Assembly (NCBI RefSeq): GCF_017744435.1
Contig: NZ_JAGIBG010000036.1
Coordinates: forward strand, 1 to 51,711
Reading direction: 5' to 3'
Source of the DNA: Pseudomonas sp.
GTDB taxonomy: Bacteria > Pseudomonadota > Gammaproteobacteria > Pseudomonadales > Pseudomonadaceae
DNA length: 51,711 nt
Made by a program: the position numbers and the translations under genes. Shown here piece after piece: positions 1-9,656 of the stretch. The notes under the pieces are model-generated. The model ran no database searches and had not been told where the DNA came from. It saw only the letters and a program-made list of their open reading frames with translations. How positions within the stretch are numbered: the first letter of the stretch is position 1; each line of letters opens with the position of its first letter.

Positions 1-214
1 CAACCTTGGCTGCTGGCGGGTCTGTCACACATTCAGCCTTGATTGCTCAATTGCCTGTGCCGGCCTCTTCGCGGCTAAAGCCGCTCCCACAGGTTTTGCA
101 TCGCCTGCAAACCTGGTGATCCCTGTGGGAGCGGCTTTAGCCGCGAAGAGGCCGGCACAGGCAATTGAGCAATCAAGGCTGAATGTGTGACAGACCCGCC
201 AGCAGCCAAGGTTG
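1..214. repeat. 93-bp perfect inverted repeat (fold-back) around a REP pair, window left end
   Basis: Bases 1-93 are the exact reverse complement of 122-214, with a 28-base loop. The inner 30 or so bases of each arm (63-93 and 122-152) are the common REP palindrome of this genome, ending in CTCCCACAGG. The outer 60 bases are sequence that looks unique and runs up to the kinase gene. Symmetry that reaches the first base of the window suggests a contig end mirrored at a hairpin, or a true long palindrome. The mirrored flank should be treated with caution as genomic sequence. Confidence 0.9.
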
Positions 215-221
215 ATCGGCT

Positions 222-2565
<2,344 letters not shown>

Positions 2566-2576
<11 letters not shown>

Positions 2577-3054
2577 GCAGGCGCTCGATGTCGGCTTCCA
2601 GCGCCTGCGGCTTGGTGCTCGGCGCGTAGCGGGTGACCTTGCCGCTGGCCGGGTCGAGCAGGAACTTGGTGAAGTTCCATTTGATCTTCTGCGTGCCCAG
2701 CAGGCCAGGGGCGCGCTGCTTGAGCTCGACGAACAGCGGGTGAGCGCCAGGGCCATTGACCTCGATCTTGCGGAACAGCGGGAAACTCACGCCGAAATTG
2801 GCTTCGCAGAACTGCGCGATGTCCCGCGCATCGCCCGGTTCCTGCTTGCCGAACTGGTTACAAGGGAAACCCAGCACCACCAGGCCGCGCTCGCGATAGT
2901 CCCGCCACAGCTGCTCCAGCCCCTTGTACTGCGGGGTGAAGCCGCACTGGCTGGCGGTGTTGACCACCAGCAGCGCTTTGCCGGCGAAGTCACCGAGCTT
3001 TTTCTGCTCGCCGCCCAGGGTCACGCAGGGGATATCCAGCATCGATCCGGCCAT
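2566..3054 (-). CDS. gpx: Glutathione peroxidase family protein
   Basis: 162-residue thiol peroxidase that reduces peroxides with glutathione or thioredoxin. Peroxidatic Cys37 sits in NTASQCGFTPQY, the catalytic Gln is in FPCNQFG (Gln67), and the Trp/Asn of the tetrad are in KWNFTKFL. It is a cysteine enzyme, not a selenocysteine one. The start at 3054 was chosen because a GGAG inside the end of msrB lies 8 bases upstream; an in-frame ATG at 3042 has no such site. The gene begins 2 bases after the msrB stop, so msrB-gpx is a co-transcribed, probably coupled pair joining methionine sulfoxide repair and peroxide removal. Confidence 0.93.
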
Positions 3055-3056
3055 AT

Positions 3057-3458
3057 TCAGGCTCCGTGGCGGGGTTTGAAGTCCAGGCACACCGAGTTGA
3101 TGCAATAACGCAGGCCAGTTGGTGGCGGGCCGTCGGGGAATACATGGCCCAGGTGCGCATCGCACTGGGCGCAGGTGACCTCGGTGCGGATCATGCCGTG
3201 GGAAGTGTCGCGGATCTCGACCATCGCGCTTTCCTCGATCGGCGCGTAGAAGCTCGGCCAGCCGCAGCCGGAGTCGAACTTGGTCTGCGAGTCGAACAGC
3301 GCCAGGTCACAGCAGATGCAGTGGTACACGCCCGCACGGCGCTCGCTGTTGTACTTGCCGCTGAACGGCCGTTCGGTGCCCTTGAGGCGGCACACCTGAT
3401 ACTGGGCGGGGTCGAGCATTGCGCGCCATTCTTCAAGTGTCTTGTCGATCTTTTGCAT
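3057..3458 (-). CDS. msrB: Peptide-methionine (R)-S-oxide reductase MsrB
   Basis: 133-residue cytoplasmic repair enzyme that reduces the R-epimer of methionine sulfoxide in proteins. Two CxxC pairs (Cys47/Cys50 and Cys96/Cys99) form the structural zinc site. The GCGWPSF motif and the nucleophilic Cys119 in RYCINS are present, and Cys65 in GCGW could resolve the sulfenic acid. Length is normal for a stand-alone MsrB. It is the first gene of the msrB-gpx pair and is divergent from alaA across a 178-bp gap. Confidence 0.96.
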   Translation of the reverse strand: MQKIDKTLEEWRAMLDPAQYQVCRLKGTERPFSGKYNSERRAGVYHCICCDLALFDSQTKFDSGCGWPSFYAPIEESAMVEIRDTSHGMIRTEVTCAQCDAHLGHVFPDGPPPTGLRYCINSVCLDFKPRHGA

Positions 3459-3636
3459 GAGTGGACCTCGGCAGGCTGAATTTCACCTCGCGCCGTCTTT
3501 TCCGTAACGCGGGTGGCACGTATATTAGTTGGCTTCGTGTGCAAGGCCTCAAGTCTGGCACCCGCGCCTCGCCCTTTCAAACGTTTCGACCGTTTCGAAG
3601 AGGGCCGCGGCGCGTATTCTCAATCGGGACCCCATC

Positions 3637-4848
3637 ATGCAGTTCAGCAAATCGAACAAGCTCGCCAATGTCTGCTACGACATTCGCGGCCCGGTGCTCA
3701 AGCACGCCAAACGCCTGGAAGAGGAAGGTCACCGCATCCTCAAGCTGAACATCGGCAACCCGGCGCCGTTTGGCTTCGAGGCGCCGGACGAAATCCTCCA
3801 GGATGTGATCCGCAACCTGCCCACCGCCCAGGGCTACAGCGACTCCAAAGGCCTGTTCAGCGCGCGCAAGGCAGTGATGCAGTACTGCCAGCAGAAGGAG
3901 ATCGAAGGCGTCACCATCGAGGACATCTACCTCGGCAACGGTGTCTCCGAGCTGATCGTGATGTCGATGCAGGCGCTGCTGAACAACGGCGACGAAGTGC
4001 TGATCCCGGCCCCCGACTACCCGCTGTGGACCGCCGCGGTGAGCCTGGCCGGTGGCAAGCCGGTGCACTACCTGTGCGACGAGCAGGCCGACTGGTTCCC
4101 GGACCTGGAAGACATCAAGGCCAAGATCACCCCGAACACCAAGGCCCTGGTGATCATCAACCCGAACAACCCGACCGGCGCGGTGTACTCCAAGGAACTG
4201 CTGCTGGGCATGCTGGAACTGGCCCGTCAGCACAACCTGGTGGTGTTCTCCGACGAGATCTACGACAAGATCCTCTACGACGAAGCCGTGCACATCAGCA
4301 CCGCCTCGCTGGCCCCGGACCTGCTGTGCCTGACCTTCAACGGCCTGTCCAAGTCGTACCGGGTGGCCGGCTTCCGTTCCGGCTGGCTGATCATCTCCGG
4401 GCCCAAGCACCACGCCCAGAGCTACATCGAAGGCATCGACATGCTGGCCAACATGCGCCTGTGCGCCAACGTGCCAGCCCAGCATGCCATCCAGACCGCC
4501 CTGGGCGGCTACCAGAGCATCAACGACCTGGTGCTGCCGCCGGGCCGCCTGCTGGAGCAGCGCAACCGCACCTACGAGCTGCTCAACGACATCCCGGGCG
4601 TCAGCTGCGTGAAGCCGATGGGCGCGCTGTATGCATTCCCGCGGATCGACCCGAAGGTCTGCCCGATCCTCAACGACGAGAAGTTCGCCCTCGACCTGCT
4701 GTTGTCGGAAAAGCTGCTGATCGTTCAGGGCACGGCGTTCAACTGGCCGTGGCCGGACCACTTCCGCGTGGTGACCTTGCCGCGGGTGGACGACCTTGAA
4801 GCGGCGATTGGCCGGATTGGTAACTTCCTGCGGACTTATTCGCAGTAA
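3637..4848 (+). CDS. alaA: Glutamate-pyruvate aminotransferase AlaA
   Basis: 403-residue PLP-dependent class I/II aminotransferase that makes alanine from pyruvate and glutamate. It aligns almost without gaps to E. coli AlaA as I recall it, sharing blocks such as NVCYDIRGPVLKHAKRLEEE, LNIGNPAPFGFEAPDEIL and NWPWPDHFRVVTLPRVDD. The PLP lysine is Lys239 in GLSKSYRVAGFR. The start at 3637 (MQFSKSNKLANVCYD) matches the family N-terminus. The reading frame stays open about 100 bases upstream, but that stretch has no family resemblance. A REP/hairpin cluster follows the stop codon. Confidence 0.95.
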   Translation: MQFSKSNKLANVCYDIRGPVLKHAKRLEEEGHRILKLNIGNPAPFGFEAPDEILQDVIRNLPTAQGYSDSKGLFSARKAVMQYCQQKEIEGVTIEDIYLGNGVSELIVMSMQALLNNGDEVLIPAPDYPLWTAAVSLAGGKPVHYLCDEQADWFPDLEDIKAKITPNTKALVIINPNNPTGAVYSKELLLGMLELARQHNLVVFSDEIYDKILYDEAVHISTASLAPDLLCLTFNGLSKSYRVAGFRSGWLIISGPKHHAQSYIEGIDMLANMRLCANVPAQHAIQTALGGYQSINDLVLPPGRLLEQRNRTYELLNDIPGVSCVKPMGALYAFPRIDPKVCPILNDEKFALDLLLSEKLLIVQGTAFNWPWPDHFRVVTLPRVDDLEAAIGRIGNFLRTYSQ

Positions 4849-4862
4849 GTGATGGCCTGAGG

Positions 4863-4966
4863 GGGCTGCCTTGCAGCCCTTTCGCGACACAAGGCCGCTC
4901 CTACAGGAAGTACGCGCTCTCCTGTAGGAGCGGCCTTGTGTCGCGAAAGGGGCGCAAAGCGCCCCC
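4863..4966. repeat. Family-B REP pair framed by short GC hairpins
   Basis: An inverted pair of 31 bases (4877-4907 and 4921-4951), built on the core TGTAGGAGCGGCCTTGTGTC, is framed by two small hairpins. These are GGGCTGC-ctt-GCAGCCC (4863-4879, then TTT) and GGGGCGC-aaa-GCGCCCC (4950-4966). The first hairpin may end the alaA transcript. The same composite layout recurs at 29181-29301 and 32268-32385. Confidence 0.85.
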
Positions 4967-5071
4967 GACAATCTCGCAGGATGTTTCTTACATCCTGCAA
5001 CGCTCTATCTCACAGCCCGCGCAAAATCCTCTGCCATACTCCGCCGTACACAGTTTGAAATAGTCGCCCGA

Positions 5072-5100
5072 TTGAATCGCCGCCGCATGGGCCTTATATA
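5072..5100 (+). promoter_or_regulatory. Likely htpX promoter
   Basis: TTGAAT (5072-5077), a 17-base spacer and TATATA (5095-5100) lie about 45 bases before the htpX start. Because htpX is often a heat-shock gene, a sigma-32 reading (TTGAA with CCTTATATA) is also possible; the two cannot be separated by eye. Confidence 0.45.
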
Positions 5101-5145
5101 CCCCGCAGTAAGCGACAACTCATCCGTCAGGAGAACGTAACAACC

Positions 5146-6033
5146 ATGATGCGCATTCTGTTGTTTGTAGCCACCAACCTTGCGGTGGTGCTGGTTGCAA
5201 GCATTACCCTGAGCCTGTTCGGCTTCAACGGGTTCATGGCCGCCAACGGGGTTGACCTCAACCTCAGCAGCCTGCTGGTCTTCTGCGCCGTGTTCGGCTT
5301 CGCTGGCTCCCTGGTCTCGCTGTTCATCTCCAAGTGGATGGCGAAGATGACCACCGGCACCCAGATCATCAGCCAGCCGCGCACCCGCCACGAGCAGTGG
5401 CTGCTGCAAACGGTCGAAGAGCTGTCCCGCGAAGCGGGCATCAAGATGCCGGAGGTGGGTATTTTCCCGGCCTACGAGGCCAATGCCTTCGCCACTGGCT
5501 GGAACCGCAACGACGCACTGGTAGCCGTATCCCAGGGCCTGCTGGAGCGCTTCTCGCCCGATGAAGTGCGCGCCGTGCTGGCCCACGAAATCGGCCACGT
5601 GGCCAACGGTGACATGGTCACCCTGGCACTGGTGCAGGGCGTGGTGAACACCTTCGTGATGTTCTTCGCCCGCATCATCGGCAACTTCGTCGACAAGGTG
5701 ATCTTCAAGAACGAAGAAGGCCAAGGCATCGCCTACTACGTGGCGACCATCGTCGCCGAGCTGATCCTCGGCATCCTCGCCAGCATGATCGTCATGTGGT
5801 TCTCGCGCCGCCGCGAGTACCGCGCCGACGAAGCCGGCGCGCAACTGGCCGGTACCGCTGCGATGATCGGCGCCCTGCAGCGCCTGCGCGTGGAGCAAGG
5901 CCTGCCGGTGCACATGCCCGACACCATGAAGGCCTTCGGCATCAATGGCGGCCTCAAGCACGGCCTGGCCGGCCTGCTGATGAGCCACCCGCCGCTGGAA
6001 GACCGCATCGAGGCCCTGCGCCGCCGCGGTTGA
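5146..6033 (+). CDS. htpX: Membrane zinc protease HtpX
   Basis: 295-residue inner-membrane M48 metalloprotease that cleaves misfolded membrane proteins alongside FtsH. Two TM segments are at about residues 4-22 and 38-58. The zinc motif HEIGH (His147, Glu148, His151) is in a cytoplasmic domain, two further hydrophobic segments lie at about 160-180 and 195-220, and the third zinc ligand is the Glu in YRADEAG. Length matches E. coli HtpX. AGGAG lies 12 bases before ATG 5146; the second ATG (5149) is also possible. It stands alone, with its own promoter and an intrinsic terminator. Confidence 0.96.
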   Translation: MMRILLFVATNLAVVLVASITLSLFGFNGFMAANGVDLNLSSLLVFCAVFGFAGSLVSLFISKWMAKMTTGTQIISQPRTRHEQWLLQTVEELSREAGIKMPEVGIFPAYEANAFATGWNRNDALVAVSQGLLERFSPDEVRAVLAHEIGHVANGDMVTLALVQGVVNTFVMFFARIIGNFVDKVIFKNEEGQGIAYYVATIVAELILGILASMIVMWFSRRREYRADEAGAQLAGTAAMIGALQRLRVEQGLPVHMPDTMKAFGINGGLKHGLAGLLMSHPPLEDRIEALRRRG

Positions 6034-6050
6034 TCCAACCGGTAAAGAAA

Positions 6051-6075
6051 AGGGCGACTTCGGTCGCCCTTTTTC
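6051..6075 (+). terminator. Rho-independent terminator of htpX
   Basis: An 8-bp stem AGGGCGAC / GTCGCCCT with a TTCG tetraloop is followed by TTTTT. It lies between the convergent htpX and tpm genes. Upstream A residues may let it work weakly in the other direction. Confidence 0.9.
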
Positions 6076-6083
6076 GTCATCGC

Positions 6084-6731
6084 TCAGAACTGCAAGCGAT
6101 AGGCCCGCTCGATCAGGCTCTTCACCCCGGCTTGCAGGAACTTCGGGCTCTCCCCGATCACGTCCTGCTCCTCAAGCGTTTCCACCTGCCATCCGGCAAA
6201 CCCACGCCGCACTTCATCATCTGCCACCGAAAACGGCGGCCCGGCCAGCAGTTCCTGCTGATAGTCCAAGGTCACCAGCAGTCCGGCACCTGCCGGCAAC
6301 ACCTGCGAAAGCAAACCCATGTATTGCCCGCGCATTTCAGGCGGCAGGGCAATCAGTGCGGCGCGATCATAGAGCGCCACACAATCCGCCACATCCTCCG
6401 CACGCAATGCGAAGAAGTCGCCACACCAAAGCTCCACATCACCATTGCGCCAGACTTCGAAGGCACCCTGCTGCGTCACTTGCGGCTCCAGCCCATGCTC
6501 TCGGAAGAACGCCTCCACCGCCCGCCGCGACAACTCGACCCCCAACACCCGGTACCCCTGCCCCGCCAGCCAGGCCAGGTCCAGGCTCTTGCCACACAGC
6601 GGCACCAGCACGCGGCTGCCCGGCGCCAGCTGCAACTGTGGCCAATACTGTTGCAGATAAGGGTTCACCTGCGCTTGATGAAAACCGATCTGGTTGTCGG
6701 CCCACCGCTGCTGCCAGAACGCTGGCTCCAT
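6084..6731 (-). CDS. tpm: Thiopurine S-methyltransferase
   Basis: 215-residue SAM-dependent methyltransferase. The N-terminus EPAFWQQRWADNQIGFHQ is the hallmark of the bacterial TPMT family. The SAM-binding region RVLVPLCGKSLDLAWLAGQG lies at about residues 42-61, with GVELS after it. Family members methylate thiopurines, and in pseudomonads selenium and tellurium oxyanions; the natural substrate is uncertain. The start at 6731 (MEPAFW) fits homologues better than the ATG two codons upstream. It is divergent from the YgiD gene and convergent with htpX. Confidence 0.93.
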   Translation of the reverse strand: MEPAFWQQRWADNQIGFHQAQVNPYLQQYWPQLQLAPGSRVLVPLCGKSLDLAWLAGQGYRVLGVELSRRAVEAFFREHGLEPQVTQQGAFEVWRNGDVELWCGDFFALRAEDVADCVALYDRAALIALPPEMRGQYMGLLSQVLPAGAGLLVTLDYQQELLAGPPFSVADDEVRRGFAGWQVETLEEQDVIGESPKFLQAGVKSLIERAYRLQF

Positions 6732-6832
6732 GATCACTCCCGATTTTTAGATGGTTTGTCGGCAAAACTTGGTTTGGATTTCGATCGGTAGTTGATCGAA
6801 GATGATTGCATCTTAACCTTCAGGACCCCGCC

Positions 6833-7600
6833 ATGCTGCCCAGCCTGTTCATTTCCCACGGTTCTCCCATGCTTGCCCTGCAACCCGGCGCCAGCGGGCC
6901 GGCATTGGCCGGGCTGGCCAACGCCCTGCCACGGCCGAAAGTGATCGTGGTGGTGTCGGCGCACTGGGAAAGCCGCGAGCTGCTGGTAACCAGCGGCGCG
7001 CAGCCAGAGACCTGGCACGACTTCTACGGTTTCCCGCCGGCACTGTACGCGGTGCAGTACCCCGCGCCGGGCGAGCCAGCACTGGCCAGCCAGGTCAACC
7101 AGCTGTTGAACGCCGCAGGCCTGCCAGCACGCCTGGATGCGCAGCGGCCATTCGACCATGGCGCCTGGGTGCCGCTGTCGTTGATGTACCCGGATGCGAG
7201 CATTCCGGTGATTCAGGTTTCGTTGCCCAGCCAGATGGGGCCAGGGTTACAGGTCAAGGTTGGCCAGGCGCTGGCTGGGTTGCGTGCTGAAGGCGTTTTG
7301 CTGGTGGGCTCCGGCAGCATCACGCACAACCTGGGTGAGCTGGACTGGCATGCCGGGCCGGGTGTGATCGAGCCCTGGGCCCTGGCGTTCCGGGACTGGG
7401 TGGTGGAGCGGCTGAAGGCAGATGACCAGGCGGCGCTGCTGGACTACCGGAAACAGGCGCCGTTTGCAGCGCGTAACCATCCCAGTGATGAGCATCTGCT
7501 GCCGCTGTTCTTTGCCCTTGGGGCGGGAGACAGGTTCGGGATCGTGCACCAGGGGTTCACCCTGGGGGCGCTGGGGATGGACATCTACCGATTCGACTGA
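6833..7600 (+). CDS. ygiD: Class III extradiol dioxygenase, YgiD/DODA type
   Basis: 255-residue non-heme metal-dependent dioxygenase of the LigB superfamily. E. coli YgiD opens the ring of L-DOPA at the 4,5 position. Probable metal-binding and catalytic histidines are in ISHGSPML (residue 8), VVSAHWES, RPFDHGAWVP and GSITHNLG. AGGA lies 9 bases before ATG 6833; an upstream in-frame ATG at 6806 lacks support. The true substrate in a soil Pseudomonas is unknown. It is divergent from tpm with only 101 bases between the starts. Confidence 0.88.
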   Translation: MLPSLFISHGSPMLALQPGASGPALAGLANALPRPKVIVVVSAHWESRELLVTSGAQPETWHDFYGFPPALYAVQYPAPGEPALASQVNQLLNAAGLPARLDAQRPFDHGAWVPLSLMYPDASIPVIQVSLPSQMGPGLQVKVGQALAGLRAEGVLLVGSGSITHNLGELDWHAGPGVIEPWALAFRDWVVERLKADDQAALLDYRKQAPFAARNHPSDEHLLPLFFALGAGDRFGIVHQGFTLGALGMDIYRFD

Positions 7601-7841
7601 AAGGCCCTATCGCCATGGCTGAGCTCACGCACATCCCGATGCGTGGGCAGATTCGGGTTTTGTTTACGTGCCTGGGGCGGAACCTTCATACGAACGCGGC
7701 GACCATGCTCGCCATGACGCTCGATTGGATCGAAAACCTGCCCTGACAGTGCGCTACACCAGGGTTTCCGGGCACGGGCGTTCTATGAGACAATTTCGTG
7801 ATCTAGAAATTATACGGTTTCTCCCAAGGAGCAAGTGGGGA
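7601..7841 (+). other. Left flank of the AT-rich insert, with coding-like repeat copy 1
   Basis: The stretch has ordinary GC content and links the dioxygenase gene to the AT-rich gene. Bases 7663-7724 match 9104-9165 at roughly three in four positions, in the same orientation. In the frame beginning at 7668 both copies read VPGAxxSYERGDHARHxAR, with mostly synonymous differences, so it looks like the remnant of a protein-coding segment. A 43-codon ORF (7615-7746) in another frame is less conserved between the copies and is not called. Confidence 0.6.
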
Positions 7842-9035
7842 ATGGATAATTCAGGCATTTTCAAACTATATCTTGTAGCATTATTCCCTGGCTTTTTTGC
7901 TTACCACCTGCTTCACAGCTTAGGGTATCTGCCTTACCTTGGATGGTTTGGGGCGCTACTTACAGCAGGCTCTATTTCCATGCTGCTGTCCTCCGCCTAC
8001 CACACCATTCGGCAACCCAACATAAATAAAAACCATTTCCTCATCACTTCAACCGTATATTCATTTTTTGCTTACTGTTTGATTTTGATCGCTTGGAATC
8101 ACCTGATCACATTTGAAACATACATATCAGCTGACGGGCTAGTATGGAACCTGACAAATATCATATTGATGCTTGGATTCTTCCTGATCGGCAACCGACT
8201 GAACCCCAAAATAACAAAACCGACCGGACTTTTAATAGGACTTTCTTACATCCTATTCGCAGCCGGGACCTACTATTTCTACAACACCTTCAATTATACA
8301 ATTGTCCTTCCCGTGCCTGAAGGCGCTGACCCTGAAAGCGTCGCTTCGTATCAGAGCATGGCCATGTGCGTACTGTATATGACATTGACGCTATCCGTAT
8401 TCATATCCTCGCGCGCAATCAAGACGGCATCAATGCTTGCATCCACCGTCATCCTTTACTACATCGGATCCAGAACAGAATTTTACCTAATTCTGTCGAT
8501 AGCACCATTTTATATATACATCAATTATGGTAAGAAATGGCTTATCGGGTCCGCACTTGCCCTCCCGCTACCCATCATAATCGCCGCAAGCACCTTCGAA
8601 CTTAACGACAGGTTTGCTGACACCATAAACCAATTCAATGAAGACAGCCCAAGATCCCTGCTGCTTTCGAGAGGCCTGCAGGGCATTTACGACTCCCCAT
8701 TTTTTGGTGACTATCTAGGACAGGCAAGAGACGGAAGCTCAGTAGGAGAGTACATACACAACATCCTTTCCGTGTACCAGCAATTCGGAATAGTCGCACT
8801 GGTAATATACGCCCTTCTACTGGTCACCTCGCTCTACATAGGGCTAAAGCTTATTGCGTACGCCAAAACATACAGAAATGTCGAAGCCCTGATATACACA
8901 TCCATCATCAGTATTATTGGCGTCATGGCTTCCAAGGCGCTTGCATGGCCACTCCCTGCAATGGCATGGGGGATGGCCACGAACATAGTTATCAACTACA
9001 GGCTCATGGCTAAAGACAATGTAAGCGCTCCATGA
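7842..9035 (+). CDS. O-antigen polymerase/ligase-like multispanning membrane protein
   Basis: 397-residue inner-membrane protein with about ten hydrophobic segments across its length. The features of the Wzy/WaaL superfamily are a GSRTEFYL segment near residue 210, a long polar loop from about residue 250 (ELNDRFADTINQFNEDSPRS...), then EYIHNILSVYQQFGIV before the last TM helices, which matches the HN...G pattern of polymerase/ligase loops. Such enzymes join lipid-linked sugars in the periplasm. The start at 7842 follows AAGGAGCAAGTGGGG; the frame stays open upstream through the repeat. The gene is far richer in A+T than its neighbours and uses ATA, AGA and TTA codons freely, so it is probably horizontally acquired. 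No other polysaccharide gene lies nearby. Which polymer it acts on cannot be told. Confidence 0.7.
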   Translation: MDNSGIFKLYLVALFPGFFAYHLLHSLGYLPYLGWFGALLTAGSISMLLSSAYHTIRQPNINKNHFLITSTVYSFFAYCLILIAWNHLITFETYISADGLVWNLTNIILMLGFFLIGNRLNPKITKPTGLLIGLSYILFAAGTYYFYNTFNYTIVLPVPEGADPESVASYQSMAMCVLYMTLTLSVFISSRAIKTASMLASTVILYYIGSRTEFYLILSIAPFYIYINYGKKWLIGSALALPLPIIIAASTFELNDRFADTINQFNEDSPRSLLLSRGLQGIYDSPFFGDYLGQARDGSSVGEYIHNILSVYQQFGIVALVIYALLLVTSLYIGLKLIAYAKTYRNVEALIYTSIISIIGVMASKALAWPLPAMAWGMATNIVINYRLMAKDNVSAP

Positions 9036-9545
9036 ACCCCACATTCGCAGCGCCTACCTGACGCCCGACACTGCGCTCCGAATTGACACGGAGCCTGCTT
9101 ACCATTGCGTGCCTGGGGCAACCCTCTCATATGAACGTGGCGATCATGCACGCCATACCGCCCGACCGCCTCCACGACCAGGTTCTTGCGAGCCGGCGTC
9201 AGCCAGTGACAAATGCCCCGCCATCAGCGACGCTCAGCCCAGGTGAATCAGGGTCTTGAAGCAATTCATCACCCACCGCGCACACCGCTTGAGACCCGTT
9301 CCAATGATCGCCCTCGTGTCAATCGCAGCCTTACCGAACAAGGATTTGAGGATCGGCTCCCGGTCGCTTGTGCACTTCAGTCACGCCGCTGCGCGCCCGC
9401 AACTGATCGACGGCCAGACCTTGAGCACAGATTTTTGCGCACTGGCGCCCCATTCAATAGAGATACTCTGAGTGAAGGCGCCTGAGCCTGGAGAGCGTCG
9501 AGGAAACTTGGGGCGATTCAAGCAATTGCAGCTGAATGGGCAAAA
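9036..9545. other. Gene-poor remnant region with repeat copy 2
   Basis: About 500 bases with no convincing gene. Bases 9104-9165 are the second copy of the coding-like repeat. On the minus strand around 9240-9400, short open pieces such as REPILKSLFGKAAIDTRAII look like protein but are broken by stop codons and frameshifts. I could not assign them to a family; a decayed transposase or the displaced original gene is possible. GC content returns to the genome norm here, so the foreign stretch ends close to 9035. Confidence 0.45.
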
Positions 9546-9579
9546 AAAATCCGATACCAGAGAGCTGGTATCGGATTTT
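9546..9579 (-). terminator. Intrinsic terminator of deaD
   Basis: A 12-bp perfect stem (AATCCGATACCA at 9548-9559 with TGGTATCGGATT at 9566-9577) is flanked by eight A residues on the left. On the minus strand these become a T8 tract directly after the hairpin. It lies about 80-110 bases past the deaD stop. The plus-strand side has only four T residues. Confidence 0.85.
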
Positions 9580-9656
9580 CTGGAAAGCCCGCCTAGGTTC
9601 AAAGGCTTAAGTAAAACAGCATTACGACCTAGGCTGAGGTTTTTCTCATGCCAGGA

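Noticed and set aside
7615..7746. 43-codon ORF in the left flank of the AT-rich gene
   Set aside because: Its frame is less conserved between the two repeat copies than the VPGA...ARHxAR frame, and it has no good ribosome binding site.
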